64,000 nucleotides of DNA from Pseudomonas sp. Seg1 (GTDB taxonomy: Bacteria; Pseudomonadota; Gammaproteobacteria; Pseudomonadales; Pseudomonadaceae). Shown piece by piece: positions 1 through 6,546 of this stretch. How positions within the stretch are numbered: position 1 is the stretch's first letter; every line of letters starts with the position of its first letter. Where the stretch lies: positions 6,445,501 through 6,509,500 of the forward strand of contig NZ_AP021903.1 in NCBI RefSeq assembly GCF_018326005.1, given 5' to 3'. The translations under genes were made by a program, and so were the position numbers. Under the pieces are notes generated by a model. It did no database searches. It was not told the origin of the DNA and saw nothing but the letters and a program-made list of their open reading frames with translations.

Positions 1-766
1 GGGTGATGTGAATGCGGAATTTGCCGCTGCGGTCGCGCACCTGCTCGCCGAGCACCAGGTCCTCGCCGAGCACGCTGTTGTCGCGACCCAAACGATTGCG
101 CTGCTCTTCGAGAATTTCCACGCGACGCTCGATGCACTGCTCGATGACCAGGTCTTCGTGCTTGAAGTAGTAACGCAGCACGGCTTCGATCAACGCCGCC
201 GAGTGCGCCCGCAAGCTGAGCAGGCCGAGGTACGGCAGCAGGCGTTTCCAGTTGAGCTCCTTGGCCTTGCGGATCTCGTCGCCGCCCAGGCCGATCAGTG
301 CGAACAGCTGCGACGAGAACGGGTCGATCGCACCGCTCTGGAAGCTCGCGCGATAGCGGTATTTGCGCCAGATCGGCAGCATCAGCCGTTGCAGACGATG
401 GTGGAACAGGTCGAGGAAGTTGCGCGTCGGGTTGCCGTCTTCGCTGTCGCCCAACGCCTGTTCGCCGTAGAACGCCGGCAACGGCGAACCCGAGCCGACC
501 AGGCCGATCAGGTTGAATCGCATGCGCGCGCGCATCTGCCCGTGCTCTTCGAAAAACTCCACGCGATCGACATCGCTGCGCGGAAAGCCCAGGCTCGGGT
601 TGGCCTGGAACTCAACCTGATCGTACAGATCGTCTTCGCTCAGGTGCGGGTGTGCCTCGCGCAGCCGGTCGATCACCAGCAGCACGGCCTGAAACAGCGA
701 GTACTCGCGTATTACCTTCGTCAGCCCGCTTAAAGCAGGGGCTGCAGGCCCATACGTGGTGTCCAT
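1..766 (-). CDS. tssG: T6SS baseplate protein TssG (partial, C-terminus off window)
   Basis: TssG (ImpH/VasB family) is a T6SS baseplate wedge subunit that works with TssF, TssE and TssK in the cytoplasm beneath the membrane complex. The translation reads MDTTYGPAAPALSGL..., then the family-typical Y-S-L-F-Q-A-V-L-L segment and F-N-L-I-G-L-V-G-S-G-S-P-L-P near residue 90, and remains open to the window edge (255 codons). The ATG at 766 is chosen because GGAGAGG lies about 7 nt upstream. The gene begins inside the end of tssF, overlapping it by 37 nt in another frame, so the two are probably translationally coupled. The end is cut by the window. Confidence 0.9.
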   Translation of the reverse strand, partial: MDTTYGPAAPALSGLTKVIREYSLFQAVLLVIDRLREAHPHLSEDDLYDQVEFQANPSLGFPRSDVDRVEFFEEHGQMRARMRFNLIGLVGSGSPLPAFYGEQALGDSEDGNPTRNFLDLFHHRLQRLMLPIWRKYRYRASFQSGAIDPFSSQLFALIGLGGDEIRKAKELNWKRLLPYLGLLSLRAHSAALIEAVLRYYFKHEDLVIEQCIERRVEILEEQRNRLGRDNSVLGEDLVLGEQVRDRSGKFRIHIT

Positions 767-2517
767 TGGTACACCTCTCCCTGTGTGCTTTTTACGCGCA
801 ACTCGTGAAACGAATTGAGACTGGCGTAAAGCGCGAAAAACTCGTTAAGAACCGAGGCGAAAACGAACAGGTCGCCTTCGCCGATGTACCCTTCCGGGTC
901 GATGGTCAGTTCGGTGCGCAAACCGCGCACCGGCAGGCCACGGTGCAGCCGATCGACGTGGTGATGCTTGATGTGCTTGAGGCCGCCGAGCAGGCGTTTG
1001 CTGACCTTCTCCGCGTGCTGGTCGTAGTAACGCGGCAAGTCGTAGGTTTCGAGAATCACCTTCAACGCATTGACGTCGGCCAGCGACAGATAGTTAAGCG
1101 ACATGTTGCTGATCAGCTTCCACAGGAAGTCACGGTTCAGCGGCGGTGCAAAACTCGAAGTGGCCGGGGTGATGTTGCGGAAACTCAAGAACTCCGGGGT
1201 CTCTTCGCAGGCCATGCAGATGTCGCCGAGCTTGAGCTTGCGCGGCAGGTTCTGGTTGGTGCACATCAGCTCGATCGACAGGGTTTCGTGGGCCTCGGTG
1301 TGGCGAATGCCGAAGCTCAGGTAAGTGTCGAGGCCATCGTGCAGCAGCGACGAACGCTGGCGGATGCTGTAATGCGGACGGCTGTTGGGCACGTCGAAAC
1401 TCGGGTCGTGCTCGAACGACTCGAACGGCACGTACTCCTGATAACCGAGGCCGCCGGGCTTCCAGCCAGTCACGGTTTCCACCGAGAACACACCGCAGTT
1501 TTCCAGATCGTATTCCGCCGGCAGCAACAGATATTCGTCCTGCTTGCCGTCGAGGCGGATCGGCAGTGCGTCGTGCGCGAACAGGTTGGCAATCGGCGTG
1601 CAGAACAGCTTCACGTTATCCAGGGTCGGACGCATGCGCATGATCCCGCTCTTGCGGATATCAAAACGCAATTCCAGGCCGCGCATCTGCTTGAGGGTGT
1701 CTTCCGGCAGCGCCTTGAGGATGTCCAGACCGTTGACGTCGACGAACAGGAATTTGTCCTGGAAGGCGAAGTATTCCTGCAGGTAGCGATAGCCACGGAA
1801 GGTGTTCAGCGGATACGGGATCAATGCTTCTTCTTCGGCAAAGCCCACCGGTTTGACCCGGTCACCAGGAATCTTGAACGCCATCGGCTTGCCGGCCACG
1901 CCATCGATGGGCTTGCCAGCGCCGTCGAGCGGGATCAGTTCGATGCCTTCAAGGTTGCGCAGCAGGCTCAAGTAGAGCATCTGGCTGATGTAACGCTCAC
2001 CGGCAAAGTGCAGGCGCAGTTTGCTCAGTTCCAGCTCACCGAGGTGGCCGTCGGCGCTCATTTCCAGACGCAGGCTGAGCAGCGAGCCGTCGCCCTTCAC
2101 CGAGTAGTTCAGCGCAGCCAGATCCAGCGGCAGCACTTCAGTCGGGTAGCAGGTGCGGAAACGGCAGCGCACATCTTCGATCGGCTTGCTTTCAATTGGC
2201 GTATCGCGCTCGACCAACAGCGCCGGGCCCGAGCGCTTCAGCGGATCGAACTGCAAAATGCTGAACGCCGGCAACGGGCGCATGTAGTTCGGCCACAACA
2301 GTTGCATCAGCGAATGGCTGAGTTCCGGCAGCTCGTCATCGAGCTTCTGACGCAGCCGCCCGGTCAGGAACGCAAAGCCTTCGAGCAACCGTTCCACGTC
2401 CGGATCCCGCCCGGCCTGCCCCAGATACGGGGCCAGCGCCGGACTACGCTCGGCGAAACGGCGACCGAGTTGGCGCAGAGCGGTGAGTTCGCTTTGGTAG
2501 TAGTGGTTAAAGGACAC
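730..2517 (-). CDS. tssF: T6SS baseplate protein TssF
   Basis: TssF (ImpG/VasA family), 595 residues, is the large baseplate wedge component that associates with TssG in the T6SS. The N-terminus (MSFNHYYQSELTALRQLG) and the P-x-L-A-P-Y-L stretch followed by D-P-D-V-E-R-L-L-E-G-F-A-F-L are family hallmarks, and the length is as usual. Start is GTG at 2517 with AGGT about 6 nt upstream. It sits directly downstream of the block of small membrane proteins and upstream of tssG. In other T6SS loci tssE and tssF are normally adjacent, so the intervening 3.6 kb is unusual. No defects were seen in the reading frame. Confidence 0.95.
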   Translation of the reverse strand: MSFNHYYQSELTALRQLGRRFAERSPALAPYLGQAGRDPDVERLLEGFAFLTGRLRQKLDDELPELSHSLMQLLWPNYMRPLPAFSILQFDPLKRSGPALLVERDTPIESKPIEDVRCRFRTCYPTEVLPLDLAALNYSVKGDGSLLSLRLEMSADGHLGELELSKLRLHFAGERYISQMLYLSLLRNLEGIELIPLDGAGKPIDGVAGKPMAFKIPGDRVKPVGFAEEEALIPYPLNTFRGYRYLQEYFAFQDKFLFVDVNGLDILKALPEDTLKQMRGLELRFDIRKSGIMRMRPTLDNVKLFCTPIANLFAHDALPIRLDGKQDEYLLLPAEYDLENCGVFSVETVTGWKPGGLGYQEYVPFESFEHDPSFDVPNSRPHYSIRQRSSLLHDGLDTYLSFGIRHTEAHETLSIELMCTNQNLPRKLKLGDICMACEETPEFLSFRNITPATSSFAPPLNRDFLWKLISNMSLNYLSLADVNALKVILETYDLPRYYDQHAEKVSKRLLGGLKHIKHHHVDRLHRGLPVRGLRTELTIDPEGYIGEGDLFVFASVLNEFFALYASLNSFHELRVKSTQGEVYQWTPRMGLQPLL

Positions 2518-2544
2518 GGGTTACCTGCCTGGTAGTAGAACTCA

Positions 2545-2970
2545 TCAAAAAAATATCCTGTAGAGCGCAACCGTCACGCCGGCACAGAAGTAACCGGCGA
2601 TCAGGAGGTAAGGCACCAGCATGATCCAGCTGTAGGCCATGAAAGCGTCATCGAACGGGCCGGCGATCAGGCTGCACAGGCCATAAAGCATCCATGGCAC
2701 GGCGTAAAACGGGATGAACTTGACTGGCGCCCACCACACCATCCGTAACGCTTGTTGCTCATTACGGCTCTTCGCCGTCCGTGATACCCACAGGGCGAAC
2801 AACAGCAGCCCGGGCATGCCGAACCACAACAGATATACCCAGTGGGTCTCGGACGATTCGATTGTCGAGGAGTCGCCAATCCACAGGCCATAGGATGAAA
2901 ACGCCAGCATCAACAGCAATGGCGCCCACAAGGCCGCCATGAAGAAATTCAGTTGCGCGCGACTAAGCAT
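2545..2970 (-). CDS. Small polytopic membrane protein in T6SS operon
   Basis: Not recognised as a named family. It has 141 residues with about four hydrophobic segments (roughly residues 8-30, 45-62, 85-105 and 115-138), so it is predicted to be an inner-membrane protein with no obvious catalytic motif. The ATG overlaps the stop region of the upstream gene by 8 nt, and the stop lies 27 nt before tssF, so it is very likely co-transcribed and coupled. It is the last gene of the membrane-protein block between tssE and tssF. A role in T6SS immunity or assembly is inferred from position only. Confidence 0.75.
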   Translation of the reverse strand: MLSRAQLNFFMAALWAPLLLMLAFSSYGLWIGDSSTIESSETHWVYLLWFGMPGLLLFALWVSRTAKSRNEQQALRMVWWAPVKFIPFYAVPWMLYGLCSLIAGPFDDAFMAYSWIMLVPYLLIAGYFCAGVTVALYRIFF

Positions 2971-3409
2971 GGTCGGCCCCCGAAGCAGTCACGCTGGCCG
3001 CTGCTTGCCCGAGTGCCGGGCTCTTGCCAGCCATGGGTTTGCGCGTGTACCAGCGGTCCAGCCCGGTGCAGAGAAGAATCGCCGCCAAGGTGAAGGTCCC
3101 TTGACCGACGCCATACAGCAGCGCCCGCAGCGGGTGATCCGGCAGCATCCACAACAGCACCAGCGTCACCCAGATCGCCCACAACACCAGCTTCACGCGC
3201 AGGACCAGAATCATCGCCAGCAGCCAGTTGAACACCAGAAAAAACTCGTAGAGGAATTTGCTGGTCAGGCGAATGTTCACGCCACGCGAGGTCAAACTGC
3301 CGTAGGTGGAGATGTACCAGTCGGCCGCGAAGTTGTTGAGCAACGTGTAACCCACACAGAAAACTGTGTGGATCAACAGGCAGCAGATCAGTCGGGCCGG
3401 CAGGTTCAT
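2963..3409 (-). CDS. Four-TM membrane protein, paralogue of the N-terminal half of the 4740-5522 product
   Basis: This is a 148-residue protein starting MNLPARLICCLL, with about four hydrophobic segments. It shares L-T-S-R-G-V near residue 38 and a L-P-x-x-P-x-R-x-L-x-Y motif near residue 95 with the first 130 residues of the 260-residue protein encoded at 4740-5522, with the same order of membrane segments; I read them as paralogues. The ATG at 3409 overlaps the upstream stop as ATGA, which decides this start over in-frame codons further upstream. The function is unknown. The position inside a T6SS operon suggests an immunity-like or accessory membrane role, which is inference. Confidence 0.75.
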   Translation of the reverse strand: MNLPARLICCLLIHTVFCVGYTLLNNFAADWYISTYGSLTSRGVNIRLTSKFLYEFFLVFNWLLAMILVLRVKLVLWAIWVTLVLLWMLPDHPLRALLYGVGQGTFTLAAILLCTGLDRWYTRKPMAGKSPALGQAAASVTASGADHA

Positions 3410-3627
3410 GCGACAGGCAACGATGAGTAGTAACCGCCGGCAATTTCGATGGCGACCAACGCCACCAGCACCGAGAACGTCAAGGCGCGATGCAGCCATG
3501 ACTGACGCAGGCGCTTGCTGATCGCCGTGACAAGTAGCAGAAAACTCAGGATCGCGATGCTGCCGAACAGATCGCTGTCGATCATGAAGATCAGGTACGA
3601 GCGCATCTCATCCGATACGTCGATCAT
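3406..3627 (-). CDS. 73-residue membrane protein in T6SS operon
   Basis: Small protein (MIDVSDEMRSYLIF...) with two hydrophobic stretches, about residues 14-33 and 43-62, separated by a basic loop (S-K-R-L-R-Q). The start is the ATG at 3627, which overlaps the lipoprotein stop as ATGA; the gene itself ends in an ATGA overlap with the next. Its C-terminal third (W-L-H-R-A-L followed by a hydrophobic helix) resembles a 33-residue remnant encoded at 5515-5616 in front of the paralogous gene at 4740-5522. That suggests an ancestral two-gene module, small protein plus four-TM protein, that was duplicated. Family unknown to me. Confidence 0.7.
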   Translation of the reverse strand: MIDVSDEMRSYLIFMIDSDLFGSIAILSFLLLVTAISKRLRQSWLHRALTFSVLVALVAIEIAGGYYSSLPVA

Positions 3628-4019
3628 GGGCAAAACACTCCTTCCTTGAGAGTCCAGCTGCGCTGCAGTCCATCGCGCTCGCGTTTGATGTCGAGCAAGG
3701 CCTGGCGCATTTCATCGGCACTGACCAGGCGCGTGCGTTGCGGCCCTTTCACCGTGAGCGAATAGCGGCAGCTGACCTGCCCATCGACGTCTTCGCCGTA
3801 GGACCGGTAACTGGCCACGCTGACTCGCTCGCCCGGCGCAACCACACGCGGTTCCAATGGCGGCAGCCAGTTGGTCGCGTGCTGCGCTTGTACTTCAAGC
3901 GGTACACCACAGGTGTTGACCAGGTAAATATCATTCATATAAACCAACTGCGTCGTGCAGCCCGCCAACAACAGGGCGGCCACCGCCGACAGCGATTTCC
4001 TGCAGGTGCCAAATTTCAC
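3624..4019 (-). CDS. Putative lipoprotein in T6SS operon
   Basis: A 131-residue product with a signal peptide and lipobox (A-A-L-L-L-A-G-C-T, Cys about residue 21), so probably a periplasm-facing lipoprotein. The mature part is soluble and contains two further cysteines (N-T-C-G and Q-V-S-C-R) and a C-terminal cysteine, which could form disulfides. The start is GTG at 4019, overlapping the previous stop as GTGA. It is not TssJ by any motif I can see, because TssJ genes usually sit beside tssK or tssL. It could be a periplasmic immunity lipoprotein; position and topology are the only support. Confidence 0.75.
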   Translation of the reverse strand: MKFGTCRKSLSAVAALLLAGCTTQLVYMNDIYLVNTCGVPLEVQAQHATNWLPPLEPRVVAPGERVSVASYRSYGEDVDGQVSCRYSLTVKGPQRTRLVSADEMRQALLDIKRERDGLQRSWTLKEGVFCP

Positions 4020-4402
4020 TGAGCGCGCCCTCCCTTGCTGGCGGTGATCGGCACATACGAGTCGATGAAGAGGTATTCACCGTCGGAAGCACTGACACGG
4101 TTCATCGTCAACGGCTTGCCATCGTGAGTGGCGAAGCGCACCCAGCCTGCTTTGACGAGACTGCCGCCCTCTGAGCGCACCTCGATGAAGTAGTCCGGCG
4201 GCATCGACCGGGTAATTTCGATGAAGTCGCCACCATCCTCAGCACCCCGCCACACCGCGTCGGGGTAACCGGGCAATACCGGCTTTTTCGAGTGACTCCA
4301 GCTCAATTTGATCGCGACCATCACGACGGCGATGATGGCCAATGCTCCGATAAGGCTCAGCAGGTGATTGAGCCATTTCCACACACGCGGCCAAGGCATC
4401 AT
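4016..4402 (-). CDS. Single-TM anchored periplasmic-domain protein in T6SS operon
   Basis: This 128-residue protein starts MMPWPRVWKWLN at an ATG overlapping the upstream stop (ATGA). There is one N-terminal hydrophobic segment at about residues 14-36 with basic residues on both sides, followed by a soluble domain containing Y-F-I-E-V-R-S-E-G-G-S-L near residue 75. That stretch loosely resembles the F-F-R-V-Y-x-x-D-G-x-L-L motif of the proteins encoded at 4740-5522 and 5682-6125, so a distant common origin is possible. No enzyme motif was recognised. Predicted to be anchored in the inner membrane and to face the periplasm. Confidence 0.7.
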   Translation of the reverse strand: MMPWPRVWKWLNHLLSLIGALAIIAVVMVAIKLSWSHSKKPVLPGYPDAVWRGAEDGGDFIEITRSMPPDYFIEVRSEGGSLVKAGWVRFATHDGKPLTMNRVSASDGEYLFIDSYVPITASKGGRAQ

Positions 4403-4749
4403 GGCGTGCACCATGTGCGCACATCACGCTTGTCGAAGCCTGCGCACTGGTTGTTTTTGGCGATCAGGCGGTAGGCGTTTTCAGGGCTGTAGGCAAAGTG
4501 GTAGTAATTCACCCGGTCCTCACCGTAGAGCCAGTACGACGAGGAGCCTTGATTGATTTCGTAAGGTTCGAAGGCCCAGATCGACGACTCTTGCGGGATG
4601 AAGTTGCTCCGTTCCATCAGCAACATCATCGCGTTGGAAAAAACCGGCGTCGCGAAGAGCGCCAGCGCCGACAGCAGCGCCGTCAGCCCGTAAAAAAGAG
4701 GCTGCCTGGCGAGGACGAGCAACGTGTTCAATGGCGTGATCAGGCGCAT
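4399..4749 (-). CDS. Single-TM protein with C-terminal periplasmic domain in T6SS operon
   Basis: This 116-residue protein starts MRLITPLNTLL, with a hydrophobic segment at about residues 15-35 and a soluble C-terminal part ending C-A-G-F-D-K-R-D-V-R-T-W-C-T-P. An upstream GTG at 4761 in frame is possible, but the ATG at 4749 is preferred. It overlaps the end of the preceding gene and ends in ATGA with the next. The ending, Trp-Cys near the C-terminus, recalls the W-x-V-P-x-C ending of the two neighbouring proteins. Function unknown; a member of the island by position and topology. Confidence 0.65.
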   Translation of the reverse strand: MRLITPLNTLLVLARQPLFYGLTALLSALALFATPVFSNAMMLLMERSNFIPQESSIWAFEPYEINQGSSSYWLYGEDRVNYYHFAYSPENAYRLIAKNNQCAGFDKRDVRTWCTP

Positions 4750-5522
4750 TCCGGCACCCACCAGTCTTCATAACCTTGCGTACCGGGATACAGCACTGTC
4801 GAGCCGCTGAACTCCGCAGGCCCACCGAAAATTTCAGTGACCCGAAAATTCCATTCGGACGATTCGAGCAGCGCGCCGTCAGCGGTGTAGACGCGGAAAA
4901 AGTATTCGCTGGCGAACAATTCGAACACTCGCCCGATCAATCCCAGCCTGTGATAGCCGGGCGCGTAAGTGACGAGATAGCACTCGCCCGAATCGTTCAA
5001 GTGTCGGGTGATGGGCTCTGCCGTTACGCCACCGAAAATCTTCAACCCCAGCAAAACGGTACATATGCATACACCGATCAGCGCGGTAATCAGCAGCAGT
5101 CGCGATGTCGCTCGACGCGGATGAATCGTCAGCGGTCGCCCGCCCGCCGGCCGGCGCCAGCGGCTGTACACCGAGTTCAGGGCGTTGCTCAGCAGGAGCG
5201 CGCCAACCGTCAAACCACCCGTGAGCGCGCAATACGCCAAACCCCGGATGGGATACTGCGGCAGCAGGTAAAACAGGATCGCCAGCATCATGAAAACCAC
5301 CAGACCGAACTGAATGGCCTGGCGCTGGATGAAGACCAGAATCAGATTAAGAGAAACGAAAAAATAGAAAATCAGGTACATCGCCATGCCGATGGCAACG
5401 CCACGCGAGGTCAGCCCGCCGACCAGCTGTTTGTAGGCCGGCACGGCATAGCCATTCAGGACGATATAAATCACGCACGCCAGCGCATGCACGGCCAGAC
5501 CGATGACTCGACGGCTATTCAT
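4740..5522 (-). CDS. Composite membrane protein: four-TM half plus anchored periplasmic half
   Basis: This 260-residue protein reads as two fused modules. Residues about 1-135 resemble the four-TM protein encoded at 2963-3409 (shared L-T-S-R-G-V and L-P-x-x-P-x-R). Residues about 145-260, beginning with another membrane segment, resemble the protein at 5682-6125: F-F-R-V-Y-x-x-D-G-x-L-L-x-S-S-E-W, then Y-P-G-T-Q-G-Y-E-D-W-W-V-P-E-C-A versus Y-P-T-V-S-G-Y-E-G-W-N-V-P-A-C-G. It is either a fusion of two immunity-like proteins or the ancestral form from which the shorter ones split. The ATG at 5522 overlaps the remnant ORF stop. No named family recognised. Confidence 0.75.
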   Translation of the reverse strand: MNSRRVIGLAVHALACVIYIVLNGYAVPAYKQLVGGLTSRGVAIGMAMYLIFYFFVSLNLILVFIQRQAIQFGLVVFMMLAILFYLLPQYPIRGLAYCALTGGLTVGALLLSNALNSVYSRWRRPAGGRPLTIHPRRATSRLLLITALIGVCICTVLLGLKIFGGVTAEPITRHLNDSGECYLVTYAPGYHRLGLIGRVFELFASEYFFRVYTADGALLESSEWNFRVTEIFGGPAEFSGSTVLYPGTQGYEDWWVPECA

Positions 5523-5616
5523 GCGCGATCCCGGCCATGGCTTTTTCAGCGCCCTCCGCGAGCGCCACGCAGGCGAGCGTACCCATCACCATGAGGAAGC
5601 GCTGTAGCCAGATCAT
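5515..5616 (-). pseudogene. 33-residue remnant related to the C-terminus of the 3406-3627 product
   Basis: The ATG at 5616 opens a 33-codon frame whose product starts M-I-W-L-Q-R-F-L-M-V and ends 8 nt inside the following gene. Its W-L-Q-R-F-L-x-x-x-x-x-L-A-C-V-A-L-A resembles the W-L-H-R-A-L-x-x-x-x-x-V-A-L-V-A end of the 73-residue protein at 3406-3627, and each lies directly in front of a four-TM paralogue. I read it as the degraded end of a duplicated copy; it could also be a functional short coupling peptide. Similarity is short and judged by eye. Confidence 0.4.
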
Positions 5617-5681
5617 TTCGACACAGTCCGCGCGAACGAATGGGGACGTAATGGGCGAGTCATCTCATCAATTTTCCAGAA

Positions 5682-6125
5682 TCACAACTTGGGATGACGA
5701 CTGTTCATTTCTTGACCACACGCTGGAACATTCCAGCCCTCGTAACCTGACACTGTCGGGTAGACCGCTCGGGTACCCAGCCAATACGAGCGCTCATCCG
5801 TGGTGAACTCGTTCTGCCAGAGCAACCATTCCGACGACTTCAACAACGTGCCGTCTTTGGCGTAAACCCGGAAAAAAGCTTCGCTGGTGAACATCTTCGC
5901 AATGCTTCCCGCGACGCCCAGCGCCGAATACTGCGGAATGCAGGAGCGGATGAAACAGGTTCCGGCTTCGTTCCAGTCTGTGGAGTACTCTTGAGCCAGG
6001 CGTGCCGCCGTCGTTTTCACGTAACAGGCAGCAGCGATCAGCGCAGCGCCAGCCAAGGCGACAAATAGCAAAGTGCTACGCCCCAACATTGCCAACGTTC
6101 CCCGGTGAACGGCGCTCCCTCGCAT
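5682..6125 (-). CDS. Single-TM protein with periplasmic domain, first gene of the T6SS island
   Basis: This 147-residue product has a hydrophobic segment at about residues 17-35 (L-L-F-V-A-L-A-G-A-A-L-I-A-A-A) and then a soluble domain with two cysteines (T-C-F-I-R-S-C) and the motif F-F-R-V-Y-A-K-D-G-T-L-L-K-S-S-E-W. That domain is clearly paralogous to the C-terminal half of the 260-residue protein at 4740-5522. The start at 6125 lies 4 nt after the tssE stop; an internal ATG at 6089 preceded by GGGGAA is an alternative. Probably a periplasm-facing inner-membrane protein. Its role is unknown; an immunity role is a guess from context. Confidence 0.75.
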   Translation of the reverse strand: MRGSAVHRGTLAMLGRSTLLFVALAGAALIAAACYVKTTAARLAQEYSTDWNEAGTCFIRSCIPQYSALGVAGSIAKMFTSEAFFRVYAKDGTLLKSSEWLLWQNEFTTDERSYWLGTRAVYPTVSGYEGWNVPACGQEMNSRHPKL

Positions 6126-6129
6126 GGTC

Positions 6130-6537
6130 CTAATTCACCTTCACTTGCCCGCTGCCATCCAGGCGCGCGGAAAAACTGACCTGACGCTTGAAACCTTCAA
6201 CTTCCAGCAGGCCTTCGATACTGAAGGACAGGCGAAGCTGATCGTGATCACGCGGCAGGGAAATGACACGCACGTTGCTCAGGCGCGGCTCGTAGGCTTC
6301 GATGAAGTTTTCGATGGCCAGACGGGCCTGACTCAGGGAGTCGTGCAGGCTCAGACGCATGTCATTGAGATCGGGCAACCCGTAGTCGGACAGCGTTTGC
6401 ACGCTGCCCGCCCGGGTGCTGAGCATTTTGGCCAGATGGGCAGCCACCGACGCCATGGCAGAAACCTCAAGGCTCTTGCCATTGCGTAGTTCCGCGTCGC
6501 CATTAAGGCGTTCGAAAAGGCTGCCGTATCCGTCCAT
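6130..6537 (-). CDS. tssE: T6SS baseplate protein TssE (gp25-like)
   Basis: TssE is the gp25/lysozyme-like baseplate subunit that initiates sheath polymerisation. The 135-residue product begins MDGYGSLFERLNGD and contains L-S-D-Y-G-L-P-D-L-N-D near residue 52 and the core Y-E-P-R-L-S-N-V-R-V near residue 84, where the E-P-R-L triad is the conserved signature of gp25-family proteins. Length is typical. It follows tssC by 9 nt, so co-transcription is expected. No hcp gene separates tssC from tssE as it does in some Pseudomonas T6SS clusters. Confidence 0.95.
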   Translation of the reverse strand: MDGYGSLFERLNGDAELRNGKSLEVSAMASVAAHLAKMLSTRAGSVQTLSDYGLPDLNDMRLSLHDSLSQARLAIENFIEAYEPRLSNVRVISLPRDHDQLRLSFSIEGLLEVEGFKRQVSFSARLDGSGQVKVN

Positions 6538-6546
6538 GAGTCGCTC

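Noticed and set aside
652..2535. 627-codon open frame on the plus strand opposite tssF
   Set aside because: It is the antisense shadow of tssF, with Gln/His/Arg-rich low-complexity composition and no family motif.
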